A stretch of 64,000 nt of DNA from Rhopalosiphum padi (Eukaryota; Arthropoda; Insecta; Hemiptera; Aphididae): NCBI RefSeq assembly GCF_020882245.1, contig NC_083597.1, positions 48,152,152 through 48,216,151 on the forward strand, in the 5' to 3' direction. This document shows, piece by piece, positions 11,701 through 26,480 of this stretch; position 1 is the first letter of the stretch, and every line of letters starts with the position of its first letter. Made by a program: the position numbers and the translations under genes. Under the pieces are notes generated by a model. That model was not told where the DNA came from, made no database searches, and worked only from the letters and a program-made list of their open reading frames with translations.

Positions 11701-14700
11701 ATCTAGTCCGAGAGATTCTCTCTACCCCATACACACACCTATAAATTAGTAAATACAAATTAGTAAAATACACTATATAGGTATATGTTATATATTATAT
11801 ACATATCCACACCTGTAATAGTTATTTAAAAATTAACCACTCGATATTTTTTACAAGGTACAAGTCATGATCAAAGTAATGGTAACATATTACTAAACGA
11901 TGACCGTCGTTGAACTGCATTCACCACGTCTTTTCCATTGTACAGTATATAATATTATAACTTCTGACCGACAAAGTAGTTTCCGTTTAAATGTCATCAA
12001 TTTTCTGTTGCATACATATTTTTATATTTTAATATATACTTACTATACTTGGTAAAAATTCCAAAAGTTATCATGATGCAGGGGGAATGTTGTTCGTTTT
12101 GTTTATTTTTTATTTTTAATTCAATCTAATGTGTTCCGAGAACAAAACGCCAACATTTGTTTTTAATTTTCTTATTAATTAAAATTCCACAGTCGCAATA
12201 TAAAACGTGTACGTATACTACACTATGTATAATATATTCATATTAATAAACTTTCCCTCGAAACATTATTACCACGCCCATACTACACAATACGTAATTA
12301 ATTAAATTTATTACTTATATAAAATATACCTAAACTTGGTGGTACACCGCCAACTTTTATAAACTCAGTAATATTTTTTTACATCAATTAAACGTGTAGT
12401 ACTTAGTATAAAAGCTATGAAAAATTTGAAATCAAAAAATCATGATATAGCATAAGCTATACAAGAACTTTAAAATTATATGAGACATAATACCTATTTT
12501 ACTATGAAAAAGTAAAATTATATGTGTGAGACAGATTTGAAGTTTAATGATATAGATGAATTTTATATCTATTTTATTATTCAAACAAGATACTGAATTC
12601 AATCAAAGTTATTTCAATACAAAATAGGAAATTTTTTTATTTATTTTTCAAATAAATGGTTTTGTAATGACCTAAAATAACGTAGACATATTATTGTTAA
12701 TCATTTTGAGAAAATAAATATTTTCCTTTAAAAGAATCATATTGTATTATTGTGTTTGCCTTAACCACTACTAGAGAACAATATCACAGAATGAGCAGAA
12801 TAAAATTATTCACGTGATAGCTGGACTATTAATAACATAATTTTATCTGTTCTGTAGTCGAAAACGGTTTTATCAGATTATATTTAAAACAAGACATTGC
12901 TATTATCCGGTGTGGTACCGTACACGGTATTAATATATTTTATAGTATCATACGACCTACAGGACAAATAACGGACACTGCTGCAAAGAGAGTGGATGGG
13001 CTACAAGTACGTACAAGAGCCAACCTTTCGGACAGATTTCCACGCATAATCAATTATCGAAGTTCTATTCAATGTATATTTTCGGCTGTAGACATAATAA
13101 TATTATGATAACTACATGACGAGCAACGGCGATAAATTACAAACGTGTACGAGTCAATATTACAAACGAAATGACGACGTTGTGGTTGTATTAGACTTGA
13201 CGAGTTTATTAATTAAGTAGATTAATATAATATGAATACCAATGCTAATAACTGTCAAGAAAATTAAATCTTCAGCACATAGATCCCGTCCGACGTCCAG
13301 GTATTTTTGTCCGACATCTAGATCTAGTGTTGGACGGCGAATTGTATAGGCAATATAGGTACATTACTACGTATATTGAAGAATGATACGTTTAATTAAA
13401 TATATTATTCTAAGTACTCGACTTTCTGATTCGATTTTTAAGTAACTATATACATAAAGGTTTACGCGCCTATCTCATATTATTTATAATAAAGTTAAGT
13501 TGCATTTAATAAGAAGAAATAAAATAATAATGAAAATAATAATTTAGCATGATATGCAAATATTAATTTATTATATCGATCAAAGTTGACTTCAGTATTT
13601 TAACGAGAATGTTCCCTTTCAATCAAATTGCCGCTCTTAAGCGACGTGGCACTTCAGAGTAAATGTTCAATATTAATTATTATTTGTAATCACTTGTACG
13701 CGTGGACTCTCATTTAAAAAATAAAATACCTCGCTCCCGTAAACGTGATTACTCACCAAACATGCTCACTATATTATGATAATTATAGAACATAATATTA
13801 TATACTTATCCTGGACATTGAAACACGCTACTTAAATGGCAATTTAAATCTTTTAGAATATATCCAGTTATGGTATATTTTATTAAAATTTAATAGCGTT
13901 GTTTCAATATTTGAATAAATTTATAATAAATGCGTAATTAATGGATGAGCATTATTGGCGAATCATCCTGTACATAACGTAGTATTTGTGTACTGCTAAA
14001 ATGGACGTTGGAAATATTTTATACCTTTATTCGGAATGTTCATTACCAATAACGTTATGAGCTCGTTTGATCTTCTCGTGCAATCAGTCGCCGATGAGAA
14101 TAGAGGGGTCGTAGTACAACACAATTGAGCGACGTGGGCAGCTATATATTGGATTATTCCGACTGCGAAACGGCACTGATTTATCGTTATTTGCGAGGAC
14201 GTGCTTAACCGTCACTGCACACCAATATTGTTGTTAATATTGAATACATATTGAAGTATAATAATCTAAATGGAAGTCTTCAGACAAAAGGCAAAAATAA
14301 TTTTTGTCGGCGCTCGCAAGGTTTACACCGACGGGCGACGATAAACCTCCGGGTCTTTCGAACCTATCAATACGGTTCGATTGATAATCGAATGAAGAGT
14401 TCGATTATAGGAACGGATTACTTCGTTCCACCTCCACGGTCGGCAGCACATGAAATTACGACCTTCAGCGAATTACGCGGTAAAATCAAGTTTTTCCGGA
14501 AAAATGCCTACCTGTAATTTAACTTCATATACACATAATTTTAGTAGTCGTGTTCCCACCGGACAATATGCGGCTTGCAACGGTTTCTGAGTGAGAGAAT
14601 CAATAGTAATTTCATGTTTTCACTGTTTGTATATAAACGATTTGAATGTATTCTAACGATGAAGAGTCAGCGGCCAGTCCATTCGTCGATATCACGCTAC

Positions 14701-17700
14701 GCTAAATATTTTAAAAGTATACTTGCCTTTATTATAATACATAAACATCTATTGGGCCAGTGTGTCTATACGTATATGTATGTGTACTTATGCATCTGTA
14801 ATAATAGCCATGATATGTTTATATAATGATATACTCAATAAAAATATTTTATTAAATTTACATATTTTTATATTACGTAAAATCGAATGTATTCGTAAAT
14901 CGTAATGAACAGCAAAGTCGAAAAATCAAATATTATACTATTAAATATTAAATTATATTATAAGAGCTAGGTTTAGGCTAGTACTACACAAACTTAAATC
15001 ATCCCCACTCGCTTATAACTTTTAAAAGCAACCACTGGCACGCGCTCATCTGTGCATAATACTGATACTCGACAAACTGATATAAATATACGTATAGCTC
15101 GTGAACTAATTTTTTTGCATTTCCATCCTCTCTCTCAAACCGAAAAAACCACTCAACTACAACAAATAAGTGAAATTCTGTATAAAAAAAAAAACTTTTT
15201 TGGCATTGAATTCTATGCGATCATTATTCATTAGTATTATTTGTGTTCAATTTTGTTTTTATTGTACTAAAACACTATTTTAAATTAACAATTCTGTTAT
15301 TAAAAATGTTTTTAATTATATATATCCAATCGATTATAACTTAATATTTATTTAATTTTAAATAATAAGAAATTTATTTATTCATTGATTTGTTATTATT
15401 ATATTTTATAGTGTTATGTTTTGTTGTTCATTCAATTATAATTTTATATTGAAATAATTTTATTATATCATATTAATCAAATTATTCACTGTTTAATATA
15501 TCAATAAAAGAACATACCTATACAGTTTTAAAAGGTTAATTTATTGAAGGACTAAAATATGTCACAAAATGTTTTAATTAAAAGGAATTACGTTAAAAAA
15601 AAAACAGTTTTCTCTGTGTTACCTGTATTTCAAGATAACGTCAATAAAACTTTTTTCCAACAATAATTATTTCAAATCATTCATAGTGTATCTCATTAAA
15701 AAAAAAAAGCTAAAATACTGAAGATAGATACACAGATACACAATTAATGCAGAATATTTTAAAATTTGTTTGTGTAGTGGAATTTCTGCTTTTCGTTTTA
15801 TACTTAAGGCTTACAATTATACAAAATAGTATGTTATTTAAAGTTAGATTTTCAAAGGAAAGTAAGTAACAACAAATATATATATCATTAAAAATTGTAC
15901 GTTTGTCTTTTGTTTTATCTTACTTTTTTATTCAATCAATATTTTCTTAGAATACCGTAAATGAATACACCGGAAGCTCAATTAAAATGTCAGGTGGAAT
16001 AATCCCATGTAATTAAAATAATAGGACACTATGTACTAAACTTAATTTAATATAACATTAAATATTATAATGTATTTACTATAAATGCCAATAACCATAG
16101 CCGTTAAGGCGTTTTAATAAATAATAATAAAAAAATGGGAGGTAATAAAAACCATTTGTATTATCTTTATACCATGATGAAAACAATTTTTAAATGAACT
16201 TGTTGCATTTAAAATTATCAACATATCTACAGATCTAAAGAACAATAATAAATTATAGACTCGTATATTATAATAAAGTTTCATATACTCGTATTACAAC
16301 ACTATTCTTATATTTTTTAATAGGTTTTATTACCAACTTTTTAACTTTAAATTTTAGGAATTTTAATATTTTAAAGTATATTCCTAACAGCATTTTTAGA
16401 CCACTGCTAGATCTTGGACAAGAAAATCTGATATGTTCAGCGTCGTCAATTACATTTTGCATGTGCCGCATTTAATTAATTAGAGTAGTTTTTAGTGTAT
16501 TAAAAAAAAAAAATGTTTAGACAATACTTTTAAAACTAAAAACATACAGTCATAACTCAGAAGTCATAATTTTAACTTTAGAATGTACATTTTATGAATA
16601 TATACAGATATAATTATAAATCGTTTTTAATACATTTATAATATAAATTAGTTATTAAAAATCAGTATTATATATATCTTCATAAAACAAATAGATGCCT
16701 AACTAGTTAATATTTAAATGTGTTTTTTGACCTAATTATCCCCTAAATAAAATAGTATTTAATATATTTTAAAATTATCGCATTCATTGGGTTTTAGGAT
16801 TTCGTCCATTTATAATGTATATAAATATAAAATCATATTTTTAATTGATATTGATTGTAATTTTTATTAATCAATATATTTTATACATTAACATAGTAAA
16901 TACTTGTTTTTTTTTTAAGGTATCAATCCTCTGCATTAGTTGTAAATTATAACGATTGTTATGATTGCATTAGATAATTGATTAGTAGTGGGCACCCATA
17001 CCTTATATTATAAAACCAAATAAGATTATTTATTAGAAACCAATCAGTACCCACTCGTCTTATATTTAAGCTATACTACCGACCTGTGAATTATTATTTA
17101 TTAGTTATTAACTTTTCTGTCAATTAATATTCCAAAAACGCAATGTTCTATATCCAAATATAAAAATATATAATATACAAATATATTGAAATGTTAGATC
17201 GTCAATTGAAAGTAAAATGATGTAATGGTTAATTTATGTATAAACATTCTTAAAATAAAATTCGAGTATATTAGAAGTTTTTTCGAACAAAATAAAATCA
17301 AAATAGCAGATTTGAGATAAAAATAAAATTTAAAAATGATGAACTCATTTTTATAAGTATTAAAAATAAACTATAATTAATTACCTATAACCATAAAGTG
17401 AAGTGGTACATAACATTCAATAGATTTTAATAGATAACACAGGTAACTAACAAATATAACAAACTATATTGGTATTGAATTTTTTTCAACCATCAATCCG
17501 TATAGGAGGCATATTTTGTGAAATTTAAGTGTTCTTGTATTGTACACAACAATGCATATTTAATACATGTGTATTAAATAAAAATAATTCATATTTTATT
17601 CAGTTTAAAATTTGCAGTTGGTATGAAAACTTTAATAGTACCTAACTCAACAATTATAGTATTCATAGCCACTGGCATAATTATACGGAAGGGCAAGAGA

Positions 17701-19039
17701 TGGTATTTCCCCCTCACAGATATATACATACAGTAACTATCTTTAAATCAATAAAATAAATAATAAATTCATAAACATTTATAGAATGAAAAATAAAGTT
17801 CTCTAATTATTACAATGTTATCTAGGTTATAAAAATAACTCAATAGTATTATTTCATAAATTATGATTACTAGATAATTATCAAATTATTTTTTTTTTAT
17901 AATTAGCGTCAATAATTTCAAATACCCATAAAAAAATATTTTTTAATTACAATAAAATAACTAAAATTGTTGTTATTAGTTTAAATGTCCATTTACGTCC
18001 AAATGTTGTAACTTAGAACACTTAAAAAAAACCATGCATACGCATATTTAATATTTTTAAATGGCTTTAATAAAACTAATAACGAACCTTGTATCAATGA
18101 CCAATAAATTACTTAGCATTTTCAATTTTAACGACCACTCAAAAGAACCAACTAGATCCAATTTTTTATTAGAAACCACTCTAAACATTTTAAATTAAAG
18201 CACTTTTTGTACTGATTTTTATGCAAAATGAAACAAATAAAAAATTATTTCGTGTATGAAAAAATAAATACATTCATCGCTTCACTATGAAACTATAAAC
18301 AAAAAAGTCATGCTTGGTTATGTCATGTATATAAACATCATCAACCATCACAAAAGTATTTTCTCTGTATTATTTTATCGTGCAGTATAATATCTGGATA
18401 ATCTAGATGTGTTTCGATATTAAATTATACGAATGCATAATACGAAACACATTTTTATACACTTTATTTGGTTAAACGTCATGCAGATTACATTTTGATG
18501 GCTTTCAAAAACTTCTTAAATTCCTAAAGCGGCACCCTCTAAAAATATTATTTTTTTGACTTCTGTTGTGATGTATAACACTGTATTTTAAAATTGCATA
18601 CATCATAATAATTGCATTATAATTTATACCTAAGCATTAAAAGGCAAAAGTAGCTTCTGACAGCAGACATAAGTTACGTATAATTATTATATGATATGAA
18701 CAAAGAAAATTATCAACGACAAACTAAAAAGTTTTTTATTCCGGCGATGCACAATACTTTGTGAAATTATGAGATGTAATAATATAACCCGCGGGCACGA
18801 CTGCGCGAGTTTAATGATTCGCCGTTGTACCTACTTGCTATGGTATAGTTCGTTTCCATTAGATTGCCAATTAACAGTCCATTTATTTTTAACTGCCCAT
18901 TAAACAGCGTAAATGATTGTCTGTTGTTAGTTTTTTATATATAAGCAAATGATCTACCGGTATGAGTTGATGAATTTCGAAGGGGGAAAATGGTACTTTT
19001 TATTTCGTTACATTAAATAGTATTTTAGAAAAACCTCTT

Positions 19040-19062
19040 ATATATATATATTATATATATAT
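19040..19062. repeat. TA-rich perfect palindrome
   Basis: A run of tatatatata, then t, then the mirrored tatatata block. It is a simple TA microsatellite able to extrude as a hairpin. Confidence 0.8.
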
Positions 19063-19919
19063 AATATTTTGAACCCCTTAATAAGCATTTTCTAATAGCT
19101 CTACATAAATATTTGATTTTGATGAATTCAAAACACTATCATTATGTTAAATCTTGTATGGTATGTCTACAATATTTCAATTTAAGTAGTAAGTACATTG
19201 ACGGCAAGAATTGAGAACAAACATAATTAAATTCTAATAATATTAAAAATGTACCTATTAAATAATTATTTTTCGGAGGAAATGATTTATATGATACTGA
19301 ATATATTTTGCCGATGTTTTTGTGATCGGTGAACAATGTAAAATGTCAATAGCCCGACAAACAAATACGATGTCAAAATTTTAAAACTCTATTTTCCTAC
19401 ATTTTTTTAACATTTTTAATATTAATTAAGATGTCTGATAAATTTATCAACAGCTTTAATAATAAACTTAAATATTAAAAGCACATGTTAGGATTATAAC
19501 AATGTCATATTTAATACTAAAAAGAGTATGTGTAGGAAGATCGTTAACGTATTTATATACAATGTGCTGAACAGCCGGCGGGTAATAAAATAAAATAAAC
19601 TATTTTTGATTTTTTAGTAACCAAAATTAGTCGCTATACTCAGGCAGCTAACATTTAAAATATCAGTCAACTAGTTATGGGAAAAACTCATCTTAGAAGT
19701 ATACAATTTTTCTTCAAAATATCGAATTGTCGTGATTTCAAATCGTCTATGAAAATAAAAAAAATACATATATTATATTTACCGATATTATGACTGCGTT
19801 AATTAATAAATAAATAATCACCTTGTATAATATAATGTACATGTATTATCATTACATAATATATACGACCATGATAATTTCCCTAAAGAAGCTCTGGATA
19901 TAATTATTGTCGTAAACGT

Positions 19920-20455
19920 TATTTTTTTACCCCCAAAACGCAATCGCTCGGGGTCGGGGCGTGTCTCTGCGCTTTTTTGCACGCCCACCCGTCCACCACT
20001 GCAGCTTACCCTTCCAACGATGTTGGCATATTAACCGTCTAAATCTGCGAGGAAAACGGAGTCTCTCCAGGACTTACAAATTATGCCACCGGGTAAAAGT
20101 CTGCAGGCTAACATTGCCCGACGTTAAGACCTGAGCGCGTATTATCTATATTATATAATACTATAGATAATAATAATAATAATAATAATATGTAGACGTA
20201 TATTCGCGCACGCATGTATGCATATTATATTATGGTCCGTTAATGGAATTATGCACCGAACGGGACGCTACCATTACCGCGAATGTACAGTGGCGCAGTT
20301 CTAATTATTATTTAGTTTCATCTGCCTGCGGCGGTAGTTGTTGGGCTAAATATGTATATGCACTCACTTTAGCCACCGACATTACTTTGCTCTTCCCTCT
20401 CCAGCCCCGAGGCAAACCCCCTACTGCATACACGCATGCACTTACATGAAGAGAG
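19920..20455. promoter_or_regulatory. GC-richer island, possible promoter or 5' exon
   Basis: CpG-containing sequence (gctcggggtcggggcgtg near 19947) in an AT-rich neighbourhood, followed by an AAT microsatellite (20168-20190) and a 68-codon ATG-started ORF at 20243-20449. On the minus strand, gtaagc (complement of the gcttac near 20005) and gtaagt (complement of acttac near 20075) could be splice donors. In compact arthropod genomes such islands often mark promoters or exons. No specific gene is recognised. Confidence 0.3.
20168..20190. repeat. AAT trinucleotide microsatellite
   Basis: About seven to eight tandem taa/aat units. Simple sequence repeat of no inferred function. Confidence 0.85.
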
Positions 20456-23400
20456 AGCGGCACCTGATGTAAAATATTTATTAAGTAAGGTAACCTGCTT
20501 TAAAAGTCGTTTTTAGCAAAAAATATAATTTATAAAGTCAATATTTCTGAAAAAAAATTGTAACATAATAATATTATGTTAAACAGTACACATCGTCACA
20601 ATATAATCCATACCATATTTGTATTTATTTTTTTACTTTGAAAGGTCAACGTATAACCATATTATATTGTAGTTCTTCAGCTTAAATGTCTTACAGAGCG
20701 TAATTTTTATAGGACTGATAAAAAGCGTAGTATATATTTAAATAAGCTTTTTACGGATAAACTACGGAAAAGAAGAAATATTTTTTAGAACCTAAACATT
20801 AATATTGTATTGAAAATAAAAACTGTTCAGATTTTTCTTTAGTATTTAGCTTCATCCTAACTTCTTGATGGGAGACTAGCTTATTATAGTTTATAACAGA
20901 AAATGACAACCAAAAGTTTATTAGCTAAATATTTTTCTCTCCGTCATGACATATGCTAGTTTGAAAAATATAATTTTGAGTAATTGATAAAACGGTAACT
21001 TACGACATATCAGATTAATCCGCTATTCCATGTTCTTAAAGTAAATCTTCGACTTCCTTGTGCAGCTCGAATAGAGAAAAAATCAATGACCCTTTAACAT
21101 TTTCCCATCGTCTTAAGGTTTTATTTTACATTATCGCATAAAATCGGACTGGTGGCGTAAAACGGAATAATTAATCAGACTTTGGGTTGTCCGTTTGGTT
21201 TCTAACCGAGATTATATAACTACCCAAACTGAACCAGACCGAGATTTAAAATTTGGACCTCCGGGGACATCCGTTTCTTGAATAAGTCAATACTAATTAA
21301 TCTTTTGATACCACAGTCGTACAGGCGAATCGGATCGACTAAAGAGAAACGTCCACTAAACAGTGTCTGATTTTATATTTATATTTTTGTCTTTCACATT
21401 GTGTAAATAATAATATCATATGGTTATATTAAAAATATCAGCTTGTAAATTCTACCTACCTACCGACCAAAATGTATTTTGTTTATAAGTATGCAGTATG
21501 TACATAATTTAAAAACATAAGATCCGGTGGGATAATGTATTAAAACTTTAAAGCATAATGATTGCCCTGCGTATGACGTAAGTGTTCGAACGGTATACAA
21601 CCTCATGCGTCATTTTACTACGTAGTAATATTATTTTCGAATCATTATTGTTTCAGGGGTACACTCTCACTCATTCGTATTCCATTTTTTTTTTTTATCG
21701 TTTTCGTAGATTTAGACTAGCAGATATAATGCACGCCTATCGAACGCATTATTCCTTTCTTCTGCAGAACAATAATAACAATGAAAAATAATGGTTTTAC
21801 CCAACGGTTTTGAACAATTATTATTTCATATTTATCGGTCGATTCGACGGAGAGTGCTATACATAAACACACCGTACTCAAACATCAGATCACAATAGAG
21901 GTTAGGTATGTTCCAGATTTAAGATGTAATAATATTATGCATAATATGATGGTTTTTACTGAATGCATTACACTCATCAGTCATCTGCAATTTTATAAAT
22001 AGTATAAATCATAGTATTTTTGTAACACGAGTCTACTTATACTACCTAAAAATAAGCTTATTAAAGTTTATAATAAAAACAATTATAAAAAAAATAAAAA
22101 AAAATAATATTAAATATATTTGTTTGCTATCATGTAAAAAGTAAAAGAAAAACATTTTTTATACAAATATTTAAATATAAAAGTTATTGATAAAATATCG
22201 AGTAAAAAGCAAAAAATAATCAATAAAGCAGTATAATATTATGTTCAATATCCGTAGTATTATTTTGTTTTCAATAAAAAATTATCACAATATTAACTAT
22301 AATTAATACTGGCTTTTGAAGTTTTCTATAGAAAGATTTTCTATTTCAAGTATTATAGTTAATATATATACAATTATATATATATATTATAATCATATAT
22401 AAGGCATGATTATAAGATTTAATGCATATAAAACATAATTTATATTTTTACAGTAACTGTTGAACAAAATATTGTTGGCTACCTCACACGAATGTGAGAT
22501 AAGAACAATTAAATAAATGTAGTCGTGTCATAATTAGGTACTAGTGGTACTACCTGCCCTGCGTTATAAAATATATAATTAAAACAACACAATGTATTAT
22601 AAAATATAATATTATATTATGAGTTAAAATAAAAATAAAATGTTTCTGTTTGATATTATATTATGCTCTAATACTTAACAGAAATTCTTCGCATTCATTT
22701 TCTATAAATACGAAATTTAATAGAACTCTTTATTCTCCTCTTACTGAGTTTTTATCGACGTTGGATGACTGAACGCTTTTGACCGTCATCAGATCAAACA
22801 TAAATATAAACATGAGAAAATGAGAAAAAAACTATTTATTGAAAGTAACTTACAGTATGACTTGAGAAAATGTTGGGTTTTTGAATGGTTACTTCTGAAT
22901 TTTCATTTAAGTATTATACAGCACAAAAATACGGTTTTCCTATAGAACAAATATTGATCCCAAGTTTATTTAAAATTAATTATTGTTAGGTATGTAGGTA
23001 TGTAAAGTATATGATAAAATATTTGTTACTAAACCTTGTATCCAAAATTCTATCAACTCTCAAAATTGAAAAATTATATTATTTCTAAAATAAAAGCAAA
23101 ATTAATTTCAATTTAAAATATTTAAGAATATTTTATGCAAAATATTTTTATTTATTCATTTTTTTTTTTAAACATAAATTTTGTAAAATATTGCTATGAT
23201 TAAAATATATATATATAAAGGTAGTCCATTACAATCAATAAAAATAAATTATATACATTAGATTAAACAAGGTTATAATATAAACAATTATTGCACGAAT
23301 TAAATAACTTGGTCGTTGAAAACCTAATTTACCCGTTTAACAAAAGTGTGCTTATTAAAAAACCATCATCACGTCCATGTATTAATTATGGTAAGACATT

Positions 23401-25588
23401 TTGCTACATCAAAACACGATGGACGCTCTCGAAATCGAATGAACACGTTGATCGTAATAGTGTGCAGTCGGTCTGGATGAGAAAATATCTGTTTTTTCGT
23501 ACGACTACTCAATTAATCCCCATTAGTTTATCACCGCAGACTTTCCGAGCTCAATGCGCGAACATCGAAACTCTTAAATAATCATTTACACAGAACGATT
23601 ATGTCAATACGTTTCAGAATAATATAGTAGTATGATGAATAGTATGATGTTATATTGTTGATGCCGCCACCGGTGAATGATTACGATGTAACAAAGATAT
23701 CCGCGGTGTGGGTTCTTGTCTCGCCGGTCGTAAAAATAAAGCAATTTCTCTACAACACCACAATAACCCTGCACGCGTCTACAACTATCCCGCACACACG
23801 TTAAACGCCTAATATATTACACGGTATACGTAGTGTACCGTGTATAGTTTATCAGCCGTTTGTTCAATATTTAATCACAGTGTATCAATATCCCAAACAA
23901 GCAATACGATCGTATTATTCGTATTGTCGACAATACTACTTCATAATTCAATATAGGTAGACACGCAGAATGAGATATTGAGATATTTGAACGTTTACGA
24001 CTTGCGCGTAATAGCCAATAGGTATATTATGTTCGATAAAAACACGACGAGTAGATAAACGGTTGACCGGGACACTTCAAAAACACATCTTTGTAGACCT
24101 AATCGTTTTCGTTTTTATTTTCTGGAAACATTAATACACCATTAGATTCGAAAACATTCAATATATTTTATATTACCAACGCTCCTATAATATAATAAGA
24201 TTTCAATTAGGAATCCATAGAAACAGTAATGGATATACATTATTAATAATATATAATACAATATGGTCGGTGTTGTTATTTAAATGTAAAATTTAATTGA
24301 ATATACATTGTATTAAAATATCGAGTATCTAATAGAGTCTAAAAATATTTAAGAATTCTAAGTACCGAAATATATGAAATTATCACGAAAAATAATATAC
24401 ATCGTAACAAGTATGATGCTTTATAGAGATATATTTATTATCTATAGATAGTTTTTTTAATAATAGAAAATATGCAGAAAATTTACTTCTAAAATTTAAT
24501 ACTTACAATAGAACAATATTAATATTATAATGTTAAGTCGTCAAAAATAAAAATGTTATCATATTATAACCAAACGCTAAGCGATATTAAATTAATCGAA
24601 AACTATATAGATATATAACAATTAAAATTAATGATTTAAAAAAATATTTAAGTGATTATTTTATAAGTATTTTATTACCGTTATACTTCTGCTAAATAAA
24701 AAATATTTTAAGCCTAATTATGTATATTATGTAAATTAGTACTAATTAAATTAGTGCGATAAAACTAATTACTCCCGTTTCTCACGGCAATCTAATCATA
24801 ATAACTAATAAGGAATAAGTATCAAATTATAATAGATGTGTTAGGTTCATGACTAAAATTACCAATTAAATTATTATAATATTAAAATGCATTTTAAAAA
24901 TAAACAAAAAAAAATATATCTACCTATTAGAAATAGATACCAAATGCTATTAATTAAAATCAATAGAGCCTAAATATATTTTTCAAACTTATTGCTCAAA
25001 AATAAAAATACTACAATACTATATAATAAAGGTAAAAAGATTTTAAATAAAAGTCTAATTACGGTTTCCTCGAAAAACTCAAATGATTTGGCTTATCGTA
25101 ACGATAAGTCTTAGTGAAAAACACTAAGACTGCTTGGCAGTCTCGTTGCTCGGTCTTAATACTCATCTAGAAAAATAAACTAGGTACTGAAAAATATAAT
25201 CTGTGTACTGTATCTCACTAGAATTAGATAAAAACATGCCAACACATAATCACAAAATATATTTTATAATCAATAGATATTACTATATTATGAAACAAAA
25301 GCAAATGTGAACATAAAAAATACAAGTGTAAAAGTCATTCGAATATAGTGATAAATAACTATTTTTTTTTTTGTTTCAACAAATGTTTTGTTTTTACAAG
25401 GTTTTTAACAAATAAAGTTAAAGTTTAAATTTGTGGTTTACATTAAATGTTATTTTTGAATTTAGAGATAGAAAAAGATAGTATATAATTGAAAATTCAT
25501 TATGTATCATATTCTATGTATATGTTATGAAAATATATAGGATATAAAATAAATATAAATATAAAATAATTATAAATATAAGCTGTAA
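20456..25588. other. AT-rich stretch with no supported gene
   Basis: Contains a short inverted repeat (22291-22303 paired with 22352-22364) next to a TA run (about 22363-22390), and a slightly GC-richer patch at about 23590-23800. No coding exon or RNA gene is supported. Confidence 0.5.
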
Positions 25589-26182
25589 TTTTTTTTTTTT
25601 TTTTTTTGTAGTAATGAGTAAGTGTTTACGTTTGTTCGGATTCAGATTCAGATGATCCTGATGTTGGTTTTTGTGATAGTAAGACATCCTGTGGGAGACG
25701 GGAGACGAGATTTCAGTCTGAGGTTTTTTGTTCGTCTTCCGATTTCGTAGTGAGCGGCTCCTTTGACTGATTTTAGTTGTTGGTGGAATTTTTCGAATTG
25801 GTCTTGGATCCATTTATCCAGGTAGGGAATTCCAGTGTCATTATGGAGCTGTTTGTTGCGCATGAACCATGGTTATTTAAGGGCTATCCTGAGGAATTTG
25901 TTCTGTATTGTCTGAAGTTTTTTTTATTTTAGTTTGGAAGACAACAGCCCATATTACAGGACATGCGTATGTTATTAACGGTCTTATGATTGACATATGT
26001 ATTAAAAGTGAGCATTTGATCTGTAGTGTAGGGCTATAATTAATTAGGGGGTATAAAATCACTATATTATTAGAATATTCACTAAACACAAGATCATAAG
26101 CACTTTTTAAATGGTCGTTTATTCGTTTATTAAAAATATACCTCAGCAATTTAGCCTTTGTCTGATAATAATTTTTCCTCAT
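25589..26182 (-). pseudogene. 5'-truncated jockey-like non-LTR retrotransposon tail, broken
   Basis: Read on the minus strand, this is the C-terminal end of a jockey-clade reverse transcriptase ORF. Landmarks in order are a segment with IIRPLITYACPV, then KLQTIQNKFLRIAL, then RNKQLHNDTGIPYLDKW and GAAHYEIG, all characteristic of the tail after the RT domain in these elements. The reading frame shifts at an A-rich run between the first two landmarks, and a TAA stop follows RIALK, so the copy is dead. The 3' end carries a 19-nt poly(A) tail, seen on the plus strand as T at 25589-25607. The catalytic RT region is absent, as expected for 5' truncation. No target-site duplication was identified. 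Confidence 0.85.
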
Positions 26183-26214
26183 TATTTTTCAGTATTTTCA
26201 GTTTATAAATTTTA

Positions 26215-26480
26215 AAGGTTTTTGACCGAGCGAAAAAATGTTTATGTTATTCACATTTATAGAATACAAACTAAAAAGATTCAAAGTCGAATTATGAAAA
26301 TAATTATACCCTGTAATAGAATACTAGCATGAAAATTTGGTTCAAATTTCAAATATTTGCAGTTTTACGTTTTTGGATTACAACAAAACAAGAAAATCGA
26401 TTTGTCTGAAAATTAGTTTTGAAATTAAAATTTATTAAGAATTCACAATAAAATCGCATTTTTAATATTAATATCTACTC
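26215..26480 (-). repeat. Decayed dispersed repeat module, minus strand
   Basis: On the minus strand this reads aaatcgattttcttgtttt, then gttgtaatccaaaaacg and aatatttgaaatttgaacc. This resembles the module at 51150-51260, where cacgcaaaa is followed by aaaatcaattttg and a run containing taactcaaatgtg. It lies directly upstream of the retrotransposon tail in that strand's direction. No ORF is present. Assignment rests on similarity by eye and on memory of aphid repeats. Confidence 0.35.

Larger units (their letters stand above)
7961..19919. other. Long AT-rich stretch with no supported gene
   Basis: Apart from the C14 tract I see only AT-rich sequence, short ORFs and small palindromes. A GG-rich patch lies at 10734-10768, a slightly GC-richer patch at about 13960-14520 holds an ORF that begins at a non-ATG codon, and an AT palindrome lies at 19040-19062. 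Reverse-strand resemblance to the dispersed repeat module (a gattttctcaaaaat segment) is visible near 9390-9415. Confidence 0.5.

Noticed and set aside
14251..14517. 88-codon ORF in a GC-richer patch
   Set aside because: It begins at TTG rather than ATG, has no good splice sites and no recognisable motif.
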